Part shown: in pieces, positions 1 to 10,404 of the stretch
Layout of the letters: every line of letters starts with the position of its first letter
Position numbering within the stretch: the stretch's first letter is position 1
Source: Hydrocarboniphaga sp965279055
GTDB taxonomy: Bacteria; Pseudomonadota; Gammaproteobacteria; Nevskiales; Nevskiaceae
Length of the DNA stretch: 64,000 nucleotides
Assembly: GCF_965279055.1 (NCBI RefSeq)
Contig: NZ_OZ257125.1
Span: forward strand, 4,464,001-4,528,000
Direction of reading: 5' to 3'
Program-made: the position numbers and the translations under genes
Notes under the pieces: generated by a model
Database searches by the model: none
The model's input: the letters and a program-made list of their open reading frames with translations, nothing else
What the model was told of the DNA's origin: nothing

Positions 1-1099
1 CGCCGGCATCGCCGGTGTCGGTGCCGCCGCCCAACTCGGCTCGCGCCAGCGCGTGCTGGTGCTCGAACAGGAATCGCAACCCGGTTATCACACCACCGGC
101 CGCTCGGCCGCGGTGTTCGCCGAAAGCTACGGCGGCGCGACCGTGCGCCTGCTGTCGCGTGCCAGCCGCGCCTTTTTCACGCAGCCGCCGGCCGGCTTCG
201 CCGCCGACGCGCTGCTGACGCCGCGCGGCTTTCTGTTCGTTGCGCGCGACGATCAGCGCGCCGAGCTGGAGGCGCTCGCCAGCCAGGGCGACATGCTCGG
301 CACCGGCATCCGCCTGAGCGCGGCGCAGGCCTGCGAACACATGCCGCTGCTGCGTCGCGACTACGTCGCCGATGCACTGCTGGACCACGGCGCCAGCGAC
401 ATCGACGTGCACGCGCTGCACCAGGGCTATGCGGCGATGCTGCGGCGTAACGGCGGCCGGATCCTGTGCGATGCGCGCGTCACCGCGATCGAAAGACATC
501 ACGGCGGATGGCGCGTGTACAGCGCCGCCGGCATGTTCGAGGCGCCGCTGCTGGTCAACGCCGCTGGCGCCTGGGCCGACGAGCTGGCGGCGCTGGCCGG
601 CGTTGCGCGCATCGGCCTGCAGCCTTTGCGCCGCACCGCGGCACTGGTCGACGTGCCGCGCCACGACGGCATGGATCGCTGGCCGCTGACCCTCGATATC
701 GACGAGGACTTCTACTTCAAGCCCGACGCCGGGCGATTGCTGATTTCGCCCGGCGACGAAACCCCGAGCGAGCCCTGCGACGCGGTAGCGGACGAAATGG
801 ATCTGGCGATCGCGGTCGATCGCATCGAGCGCGCCACCACGCTCGATATCCGCCGCATGCACAGCCGCTGGGCCGGCCTGCGCAGCTTCGTCGCCGATCG
901 CTCGCCGGTCGCCGGGTTTGCGCCGGATGCACCGGGCTTTTTCTGGCTCGCCGGCCAGGGCGGCTACGGCATCCAGACCGCGCCGGCGCTGTCGCGCTAC
1001 GCCGCCGCGCAGCTGCTCGGCCGCGGCACGCCGCAGGAAATGGCGGATATGGGGCTGAGCGCCGCGGCGCTGGGCGTCGAGCGCCTGTCGGCACTCTGA
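1..1099 (+). CDS. FAD-dependent oxidoreductase, DAO family (5' end cut off)
   Basis: The frame is open from base 2, so the true start lies before the window. The first visible residues, GIAGVGAAA, belong to the dinucleotide-binding GxGxxG turn and are followed by the VLVLEQE strand whose acidic residue contacts the FAD ribose. A TTGRSAAVF segment and NAAGAWADELA in the middle are typical of the DAO fold (glycine oxidase / dye-linked amino-acid dehydrogenase relatives). The C-terminal GQGGYGIQTAPALS completes the flavin site. It probably oxidises an amine or 2-hydroxy acid, but the substrate cannot be told. A 60-bp degenerate copy of an internal part lies at 3381-3440. Family assignment is firm; the exact reaction is unknown. 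Confidence 0.85.
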   Translation, partial: AGIAGVGAAAQLGSRQRVLVLEQESQPGYHTTGRSAAVFAESYGGATVRLLSRASRAFFTQPPAGFAADALLTPRGFLFVARDDQRAELEALASQGDMLGTGIRLSAAQACEHMPLLRRDYVADALLDHGASDIDVHALHQGYAAMLRRNGGRILCDARVTAIERHHGGWRVYSAAGMFEAPLLVNAAGAWADELAALAGVARIGLQPLRRTAALVDVPRHDGMDRWPLTLDIDEDFYFKPDAGRLLISPGDETPSEPCDAVADEMDLAIAVDRIERATTLDIRRMHSRWAGLRSFVADRSPVAGFAPDAPGFFWLAGQGGYGIQTAPALSRYAAAQLLGRGTPQEMADMGLSAAALGVERLSAL

Positions 1100-1110
1100 G
1101 GCGAAGCTGA

Positions 1111-1599
1111 TCAGGGCGCGCTGGCCGCGGCCGGCGGCGCCGCGTCGTCGGCGAGCAGCTGCTTGAACGCCGGCTCCTCGCGCAGCGGATCCCGGGACGG
1201 ATCGAGCCGCACCACGGCCAGCGACAGCACCGCGATGAACCAGCGGTCCATCGCCTTTCCGGTCCGGCGCGTCACCGACTCGCCCCGCTCGATCTCGCTC
1301 TCGAGCCTGATGCCCTGCGGCGTCCACTCGTAGAACCACGAGAACAGCATCGCGAACGGAAAACCGATCAGCAGCGCGGTGATCGCCCAGCGCTGCGTCG
1401 CCGCCGGCAGATCGAACACCGGCCCGCCCTGGGTGATGACCTGCATCAGCAGCCAGGCCGCGCCGGCATAGAACACCACGGCGCGATGCACGTTGCGCCG
1501 TTGCAGCTCGGTGAGGAAGGAGCGCTGTTTCAAGGCAGGTCTGGAGCCGGACTCCGTCGATTGTCGCAGACGGCGAGGCGGATACGCACTGCCCGGCAT
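1111..1599 (-). pseudogene. Deletion-fused remnant of a membrane-anchored TPR/cyclase-associated protein
   Basis: The 162-aa frame starts with LTELQRRNVHRAVVFYAGAA and two hydrophobic segments, then GFPFAMLFSWFYEWTPQGI. This is the N-terminal membrane module normally found at the head of long proteins with TPR or FlgO-like domains. It then runs straight into LDPSRDPLREEPAFKQLL, which resembles the extreme C-terminus of such TPR proteins. The several hundred residues normally between are absent, which suggests an in-frame internal deletion. ATG at 1599 gives a long unusual N-terminus; TTG at 1533 (LKQRSFL) may be nearer the original start, but neither has a clear Shine-Dalgarno sequence. It could still be expressed as a small two-span membrane protein. 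Confidence 0.55.
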
Positions 1600-1951
1600 C
1601 AGTGGCGTTCAAGCTACGGCAGCCCGCCGACCTGCCGTGTTGCGACGACGCCCACCTCGGAGATGCCCGCACTGCCGAGGCTGCAGAGCGACCAAGTCAC
1701 GGACGCCGGGCGAGGTCGGCGCCGTCGGCGCTCTGCTGAGGGAGCCGGAAGGCGGCTCCATTACCGCCAGCGCATCGGTCTGCCACGAGGAAATCGATCC
1801 TCGCTACGTCGGCATCGAGTGCGGATCGAAATTCGGCTGACATCATGTTTCAGCGATCGGAACTATTCCTGATACGGGTACGGCGTAACTTGGCATCCAT
1901 CGAAGCGACGCGCTTCGGCCACTTACCCAAACCCAGCTCAGGAGCCTCACC
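1600..1951. other. Intergenic stretch without a convincing gene
   Basis: About 350 bases between the divergent remnant and the pentapeptide-repeat gene. Open frames here have poor composition and no recognisable motif. A short GAGCC/GGCTC hairpin lies near 1740-1766. The last part carries the ribosome binding site for the next gene (AGGAGCC, 1940-1946). Confidence 0.5.
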
Positions 1952-2206
1952 ATGAAATCCTTCAAGACCCTCGCCGCCGCCCTCGTCCTCTCCGCCTCCG
2001 CCATCGCCGCCCCGGCCCATGCCGATGTGGTTCGCAACGGCCTCAGCATCAACGGCGTGAACCTCAACGGCATTACCTTCAATGGCATCACCTTCAACGG
2101 CGTGAACCTCAACGGCATCACCTTCAACGGCACCGCCCTCACCGGCATCCAGAATCACCAGATCGTCGCGGTCACGCTGCCGGAAGTCGCCAGCGAAACC
2201 AAGTAA
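1952..2206 (+). CDS. Small secreted pentapeptide-repeat-like protein
   Basis: This 84-residue protein has a clear Sec signal peptide (MKSF start, hydrophobic core, cut near APAHA-D at about residue 25). The mature part is six near-perfect five-residue units of the form N-G-[VI]-[NT]-[LF] (NGVNL, NGITF, NGITF, NGVNL, NGITF, NGTAL), then a short polar tail. The period and the hydrophobic fifth position fit a right-handed beta-helix like those of pentapeptide-repeat proteins, although A(D/N)LXX is the commoner unit. AGGAGCC lies 6 bases before the ATG. A rho-independent terminator follows at 2239-2272, so this is a single-gene transcript. Function unknown. Confidence 0.8.
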   Translation: MKSFKTLAAALVLSASAIAAPAHADVVRNGLSINGVNLNGITFNGITFNGVNLNGITFNGTALTGIQNHQIVAVTLPEVASETK

Positions 2207-2238
2207 GCCTACCGGCAGGATGCTCCTTGCCCGAAGCA

Positions 2239-2272
2239 GCACCGGTCCAGACGGCTGGGCCGGTGCCTTTTT
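2239..2272 (+). terminator. Rho-independent terminator after the pentapeptide-repeat gene
   Basis: Stem GCACCGG...CCGGTGC extended by CC/GG pairs and one wobble, an 8-base loop, then CCTTTTTCTT. It lies 33 bases after the stop codon. Confidence 0.85.
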
Positions 2273-2289
2273 CTTATCCCTGGACGCCC

Positions 2290-3090
2290 ATGAAACTCAG
2301 AACCCTGCTGGCCTGCTTATCCCTGATGCTGACCGTTGCCGGCCCTCGCGCGATCGCGGCGGATACCGTGACGGCGCCCGACCTCACCGCCGAGCACACC
2401 GGCTTCGTGCTCAAGCTGGCGGACGGCCGCGTGCTCAGCGGCCAGCAAATGCAGGGCGCGATCGTGCACATGGCGATCGAGGGCGGCAAAGTGGCGTCGA
2501 TCAAGCTTGCCTCGATCGTGCCGGACCCGAAAGACCCGGACATCCTGCGTCACGAGTTCCAGGTGCAGAACGAAGCCGGCGAATGGAAGCCCGCCTGCCA
2601 AGCCAATTTCTACGGTGAAACCTGGGGTTTTCCGATTGCGCTGCCGGAAGGCCATCCCGGCCGCGAAGCCCCGATCACGTTGACCTGCTCATCGGGTGCA
2701 GTCGGTAAATGCGTCCGCTTCGGCTACAAGCCCTGGGCCAAGGGCCCGCATGGCGAAGATCTGCTGCCGTACCACGCAGCCTGCGTGCACATGGTCCGCG
2801 CCGATTACGTCGGCGACGGCACCCCGCACACAAAAAATGGCACCGATATCGATGTGTACGACCACATCGGCATCCAGTCGTCGGAGTCGCAGGCCGACCC
2901 GCAGTTCGGATTCGAGGCGGGCTGGAGCCCCACCGGCGCGGTGTGCGTGGCCCACACGCGCTGGCGCGATGTGATGACCACCGAGAACCTGTTGAAGACT
3001 TATCCGCAGTTCGCAAAAACGCCGCGCTGCGACGACAAGACCGCGACCGCCCTTGGCGCGCTGGTGTTCAATCGTTCAAAGCTGAACTGA
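2290..3090 (+). CDS. Exported ADYC-domain protein
   Basis: 266 residues from ATG 2290. An N-terminal signal peptide (MKLRTLLACLSLMLTVAGP, cut near AIAA-D) predicts export. The C-terminal half carries CVRFGYKPW (about residue 140), HAACVHMVRADYVGDG (about 160-175) and YDHIGIQ, the signature of the ADYC domain, a family of unknown function found in secreted bacterial proteins. The naming cysteine of the ADYC motif is valine here (RADYV). Several other cysteines remain and may form disulfides. An upstream in-frame GTG/ATG would destroy the signal peptide, so ATG 2290 is preferred. Family call is good; role unknown. Confidence 0.75.
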   Translation: MKLRTLLACLSLMLTVAGPRAIAADTVTAPDLTAEHTGFVLKLADGRVLSGQQMQGAIVHMAIEGGKVASIKLASIVPDPKDPDILRHEFQVQNEAGEWKPACQANFYGETWGFPIALPEGHPGREAPITLTCSSGAVGKCVRFGYKPWAKGPHGEDLLPYHAACVHMVRADYVGDGTPHTKNGTDIDVYDHIGIQSSESQADPQFGFEAGWSPTGAVCVAHTRWRDVMTTENLLKTYPQFAKTPRCDDKTATALGALVFNRSKLN

Positions 3091-3551
3091 GATCGGGAAC
3101 GACCGGCGCCTCTGGTCGATCCGATTCAGAGCCCTGCCGACGACGCCATGCGGGCAGAACGTTTTACTGGCGTCTGCGCCGGCGCGTTGATGCCAGTGCA
3201 CGGGCTAATCCGATAAGCGGCCACTTCAGGATTATTAATAGTTTCATCAAGTGCCGTTTTTTTTGAATCGTCCGCAAGCGGCCAAGATCTGTAGCAAAGA
3301 TGTGTCGTTCAGTGCCCTCGAAGTGCACCGGCTGCAGCCGGTCGCCCGATCTGGTGGCCGTGGTCCGTTCGATAGCGTTCTGCGGTGCCGGACGAAATGA
3401 ATCTGGCAATCGCGGTCGATCGCATCGAGCGCGCTACCACAAGCCTGCTTTCCGGGTTCGCAGGGGAACTAATCCGAATGGACGAGGCAAAATTTCGAGG
3501 CCTTATTTAAACCGATTTTTGTTTTCGCTGTGAACTGCCAAAGGAGCTGTC
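3091..3551. other. Intergenic region with a gene-fragment relic and AT-rich patch
   Basis: About 460 bases without a credible gene. It contains an AT-rich run (about 3225-3265, including eight T) that could hold a promoter for the esterase gene, and the 60-bp relic of the FAD oxidoreductase gene described separately. The Shine-Dalgarno AAGGAG of the next gene is at 3541-3546. Confidence 0.5.
3381..3440 (+). repeat. Degenerate 60-bp copy of an internal piece of the FAD oxidoreductase gene
   Basis: Aligning 3381-3440 with 781-840 gives 54 identical bases of 60 with no gaps. Similarity stops abruptly on both sides, and the reading frame is not part of any gene here. It is a relic of a duplication or of a second lost copy. 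Confidence 0.85.
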
Positions 3552-4622
3552 ATGAAAGGATCTCTACTGTAGTCGGCACTGCGTCTCGCGCTCGTTATTC
3601 CGCTACTCCTAGTTTCGGCCGCTCCACAGGCCGGCCTGGTTCAAACGACGACCGGTACGGTTCTGCGAACGCTGGCCAACATCTCGGGCACGGTGACAAG
3701 TCCGGTAGGAAATGTGTTGGTTGGCGTTGCTCAATCCGCCAGTCCTTTATTCGCGCGCACGGTGATTCGCATACAGGGTCGCAATCTGACATTGGCCCGC
3801 GGTACGGCCGCTTTCGATATCAGGTTTACGCACGATGGATCGGAACGCCGCTTCGTCGTCATTCGCCCGGAACCCGCGCTCGAAAATGCCCCGATCCTCC
3901 TCATGCTGCATGGCAATGGGGGCACGGCTGAAAACCAGGGCAACATCACCAACGCTGCTGATTTGGTCGCAGCCCAAGGTGTTTGGGTTGTTCTGCCCGA
4001 CGCCCTCAATGGAACCTGGAACGGCGATCCGGCCAATCCGACCGGGATCGACGACGTAGGCTTCATCGCTGATGCAATTGCGATCCTGACGGATAACTTT
4101 CGCGCTGATGCGTCGCGAATCTACGCAAGCGGGCTCTCGATGGGCGCCTTCATGGCCGAGCGCTTCGCCTGTGAGCGTTCCGATCTGATCGCAGCGACCG
4201 CCCTGGTTGCCGGAACGATTACCGGTGGGCTTTCACGCGCCTGTTCGCCGGCGAATCCTCGCCCCATCATGTTCATGTCGGGCGCAGCGGACCCCATCGT
4301 TCCCTATAACGGCGGGCGCATCGGCGTGCAGTCCGCGCCATACGCGTTCGACTTCTGGCTGTCCTTGCTCAACTGCAGCGCGTCAGCGTCGGTTGTCACC
4401 AATCTTCCCGACGTTGCCAATGACGCGACCACGGTCAGCCTCACTCAGAATTCTGGCTGCGGGAGCGGTGGCGAGGTCCGTCTCTACACGGTCAATGACG
4501 GCGGCCATGCTTGGCCCGGCGGCTGGCAATATTTGCCGGTGCCGATCATCGGCCGCACCAGCGCTGATATCGATGCCACTGAGGAGATTTGGGCATTTGT
4601 AAGCCGCTATACGAACTCGTAG
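3552..4622 (+). pseudogene. Secreted PHB-depolymerase/LpqC-type esterase with an amber codon in its signal peptide
   Basis: A strong Shine-Dalgarno (AAGGAG) precedes ATG 3552. The frame reads MKGSLL, then TAG at 3570-3572, then continues as a typical hydrophobic signal sequence (ALRLALVIPLLLVSAAPQAG) into an intact alpha/beta hydrolase. The oxyanion region is LLMLHGNGG, the nucleophile elbow GLSMGA has Ser196 (counting from ATG 3552), the acid lies in AADPIVPY and the histidine in GGHAWPGG. This is the layout of the esterase/PHB depolymerase/feruloyl esterase family. Translation from GTG 3693 would give a 309-aa enzyme without a signal. The enzyme body is undamaged, so a recent mutation, a sequencing error or readthrough are all possible. 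Confidence 0.75.
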
Positions 4623-4641
4623 CGGGCACGCGGCCATCTGA

Positions 4642-4681
4642 AACCCCTATCGGAATAGCCTGGCTGCTCCGATAGGGGGTT
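4642..4681. terminator. Terminator-like hairpin between convergent genes
   Basis: AACCCCTATCGGA pairs with TCCGATAGGGGGTT (one bulged G) around a 13-base loop. It sits between the esterase gene and the end of hsdR, which converge, so it may serve both. There is no strong T-run on either strand. Confidence 0.5.
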
Positions 4682-4718
4682 AAACCTTGCGACGCCGACC
4701 GCTTGGTGCCGGGAGCGG

Positions 4719-7922
<3,204 letters not shown>

Positions 7923-7929
7923 CAGGCAC

Positions 7930-8286
7930 TCACTCCCAGGACGCGGGGTCGAGGTGGCGGGCCAGGTCCATCGTCTCGTGCAGCACTCTGCCAATCACGA
8001 TCAGGCCTGGCTCCACACGGTAGATCAGGAAGTGCCGAGGCTGACGGACCTGATCCATCGTCACATGATCCCGGCTGGAAAGCAGATGCCAGGCGCGTAC
8101 GCCCTTCCCCAGTTCCGGTCGCTTCCGGCTGCCCGCTCCTGCAGGCTCAGTGGCCACGTCCTGCAAGGCCGCAACCAGCAGTGCCTCGTAGCGCCGGCTC
8201 GCCGATTCACCGAATTGCTCCAGCGACCAAGCCAGGATGTCGACGATGTCGGCTCGCGCCGCAGCGGACAGCCGGTAGGGCTGCAT
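7930..8286 (-). CDS. ParE/RelE-family toxin
   Basis: 118 residues. The N-terminus (YRLSAAARADIVDILAWSLEQFG) and the C-terminal strand region (FLIYRVEPGLIVIGRVLH) match the ParE/RelE fold, where a helical hairpin is followed by a four-stranded sheet. ParE members poison DNA gyrase, RelE members cleave mRNA; this one looks more ParE-like. The start codon overlaps the antitoxin stop by one base (TGATG), which couples translation. The hsdR start lies only 7 bases beyond its stop, so toxin, antitoxin and hsdR form one transcription unit. The toxin may stabilise the island. Confidence 0.85.
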   Translation of the reverse strand: MQPYRLSAAARADIVDILAWSLEQFGESASRRYEALLVAALQDVATEPAGAGSRKRPELGKGVRAWHLLSSRDHVTMDQVRQPRHFLIYRVEPGLIVIGRVLHETMDLARHLDPASWE

Positions 8287-8576
8287 CAGCCGGCTGGCCG
8301 TACCCGGCGCGCGGCCTCGACGCCGAGAGCGCGGATGAAGTCGGCCAGCTGGTCATTGGCGACATCCACGTAACGGCCGGCGGCGATGTCATCCCAGCCT
8401 TGATTCGCCGCCTGTTGCAGGACCTTGAGCTTGGCGGCGTCCAGGCGCTCACGCTGCTCGATCAGGCGCAAGCCCTCACGCAGCACCTCGCTCGCGTTCT
8501 GGTAGGAGCCCGACTGCACCAGCGACTCGACCAGCGCGTGCTGATGATCGCTGAGCACCACATTACGGGTAGGCAT
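8286..8576 (-). CDS. ParD/CopG-type antitoxin
   Basis: 96 residues from ATG 8576 (MPTRNVVLSDHQHALVESLV). The N-terminal ribbon-helix-helix has the strand PTRNVVLSD followed by two helices (HQHALVESLVQSG, NASEVLREGLRLIEQRE). The acidic and polar C-terminal tail would wrap the toxin. A longer start at 8618 is less likely because it would run through the promoter-operator region. Antitoxins of this family bind palindromes in their own promoter, and a perfect one lies 44 bases upstream (8620-8640). Confidence 0.88.
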   Translation of the reverse strand: MPTRNVVLSDHQHALVESLVQSGSYQNASEVLREGLRLIEQRERLDAAKLKVLQQAANQGWDDIAAGRYVDVANDQLADFIRALGVEAARRVRPAG

Positions 8577-8608
8577 GGCTCGATCTCCGGTGCCGATGGA
8601 ATGACCGT

Positions 8609-8640
8609 ACCCTAGCATTCGTTGGCAGATACTGCCAACG
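8609..8640 (-). promoter_or_regulatory. Promoter and palindromic operator of the toxin-antitoxin operon
   Basis: A perfect palindrome with arms CGTTGGCAG and CTGCCAACG around ATA occupies 8620-8640. On the minus strand the first arm contains TTGGCA, a good -35 match, and 18 bases later TAGGGT can act as -10. A promoter inside the operator is what ParD autoregulation needs. The site sits between the hsdS fragment and the antitoxin start. Confidence 0.7.
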
Positions 8641-8660
8641 AGGCGCGGCGGATGAAAAGC

Positions 8661-9060
8661 TCAGCACACGGAGGCCGCGAGACGCTCGGCGTCGGGGAGG
8701 CGCAGACGGCCGGAGATGAGGCGTGGGAGTAGCGTGTCCCGCAGTGCTTCAAGGGAGGCCGACTGTTGCTTGCCGGCGACGATCTTGTCGTACATGGGCT
8801 GACAGAGCTTCCCAAACGACTCTGCTTTGCAATCCGGCGGCACGACGACCCGGAACTGATCAATGTCGCCTTTGCCAAGGTGAATCACAGTGGTTGCGAC
8901 TTCTGTAAGCGAGAAAATCCTCTCGCCTCAAGGCGACGACGGCACTGCCCATCGCTCGTCCAGCGCAATAGCTCCGATAGCCGGGTGTTCGCAGCACCCA
9001 GTACAAGTAGCGTTCGAATGCAGAGTTTCTCTTACGAAATACGAGCTTCACGGTGTCTTG
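8661..9060 (-). pseudogene. hsdS: Broken type I specificity subunit gene (hsdS), C-terminal part only
   Basis: Two minus-strand frames carry HsdS signatures. The upstream frame (to about 8900) reads RYLYWVLRTPGYRSYCAGR and then MGSAVVALRREDFLAY, which resembles the end of a target-recognition domain. The downstream frame (8888-8661) reads IHLGKGDIDQFRVVVPPD, another domain-end signature, then the conserved C-terminal helix SLEALRDTLLPRLISGRLRL. The two cannot be joined without a frameshift near 8890-8925, and most of the two recognition domains is missing. The 5' side is cut where the tniQ gene begins. It cannot make a working specificity subunit. Confidence 0.75.
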
Positions 9061-10348
9061 CGTGAGTCGACCACTGGGAACCGAGTTAGGAATCGGTTGT
9101 GAAGTAGAAGGATTAGCAAGCTATTTCTGCAGGCTCGCCGCTTTGCACGGGGTGAGTTCCTATCAGCTCGCGAATCACCTCAGATCACGGACAGGAATCA
9201 TAGCGTTCGGAAAAGGGATTACCGGGCGGTGCGCAGGCCCTCAGTCCCTGATGATGAACGGCTTCGGTTCTAGCGCGCGGACAACCGTCAGATGGTTGGA
9301 ATTCGGCCTGGATAGGCGTGACATCTCTTCGATGACCCTGCTGATCTTCGAGAGTTTGTTACCCACGTTCGGCCCCGGCGTACTTCGACAGTATCGGTCC
9401 TGGTGCCCCGCGTGCGTAAATGAAATGCGCGCCATCGGCAGTCCAGAGTATGAAAAGCTCTCATGGTCGTTGCAGATGATCACGCGGTGCCGCGAGCACC
9501 GGTTGTCCTTGCATTCGACCTGCGCATCGTGTGGAGAGCGTCAACTCGACTATCAGGCGCGTCGCATGAGTCAGTGCAAGCGCTGTTGCTGTGATCTTAT
9601 AGCGCCTGCATCTGCGTGGACTACGCAACGGCGTCCAACGGCGGGCGAATCTGATCTGCTATCCATCATTGCATTGGGCGCATCAGAACCGACGTTTCGG
9701 TACCAGTCCGACTCTACTGCGTTGTTCATGAATGAATACACTCGACGCGCCGGCGCGGGAAACGTAAGAAAATCTGCTGTCGGCGGTAGAGTCGAGCGTT
9801 TCCGAACGCCGAGGAGACAGCCGGCGTTGAGTTCATTGATTGATCTGTCCCTGACGACAGAAGTCCCGTTGCCGTTAATACTCGACTCGCCCTTGGAGGC
9901 CGCCCGAATCGCTCGCCTCTCGTCCGCGATGTCATCTACAGCAACCGTCAGACCTCGAGCCTTTAGGACTCGGGGAAAGCGAAATCAGTTCAAGCAGGTG
10001 ATTGAAAGCGCACTCAGCGATGGCAGCGATGCCGTTCCGGTCGCTCTAAAGCGGCTATGCCGAGATTTCCGCATCAATACCGCAACTGCTTATTGCTGGT
10101 TCGAAAAATTGTCCCACGACCTTGTTAAAAGGCGGGCAGAGGCTATCGCGCGGCGCAAAGCAGATCGGACGCTTAAAATTCGTGTCGCGCTTGAAAGCTG
10201 GGCGATCCCAGAGTATCTGTCTGGTCAAATAGCCAGTCATGACGAAGTGGTCTCACTGGTAAAAGCAGAGCTGGAAGTTTCGACATGTTCAATTCGGTTT
10301 CAACTCTCTCGCCTCTTGGCCGCTCGTGGGTCATCTGAAGGCGAGTAG
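9053..10348 (+). CDS. TniQ-family protein (orphan)
   Basis: 431 residues from GTG 9053, or from GTG 9062. The opening EVEGLASYFCRLAALHGVS is the TniQ N-terminal signature. Zinc-finger pairs follow: WCPACV, ITRCREHRLSLHSTCASCG and QCKRCC. The C-terminal half has DAVPVALKRLCRDFRINTAT followed by YCWFEKLSHDLVKRR, a helix-turn-helix-like unit common in TniQ/TnsD proteins. TniQ proteins choose the target for Tn7-like and Tn5053-like transposons, together with TnsC/TniB and a transposase. None of those partners lies here. Base composition is more AT-rich than the core genes. It is either a relic of a transposon or an independent DNA-binding factor. Confidence 0.8.
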   Translation: MSCVSRPLGTELGIGCEVEGLASYFCRLAALHGVSSYQLANHLRSRTGIIAFGKGITGRCAGPQSLMMNGFGSSARTTVRWLEFGLDRRDISSMTLLIFESLLPTFGPGVLRQYRSWCPACVNEMRAIGSPEYEKLSWSLQMITRCREHRLSLHSTCASCGERQLDYQARRMSQCKRCCCDLIAPASAWTTQRRPTAGESDLLSIIALGASEPTFRYQSDSTALFMNEYTRRAGAGNVRKSAVGGRVERFRTPRRQPALSSLIDLSLTTEVPLPLILDSPLEAARIARLSSAMSSTATVRPRAFRTRGKRNQFKQVIESALSDGSDAVPVALKRLCRDFRINTATAYCWFEKLSHDLVKRRAEAIARRKADRTLKIRVALESWAIPEYLSGQIASHDEVVSLVKAELEVSTCSIRFQLSRLLAARGSSEGE

Positions 10349-10404
10349 TTAGCCCGGTCACTGCACTCTTAATCTGGTAGCCAGCTTAAAGTCCGCACCC
10401 TCTG

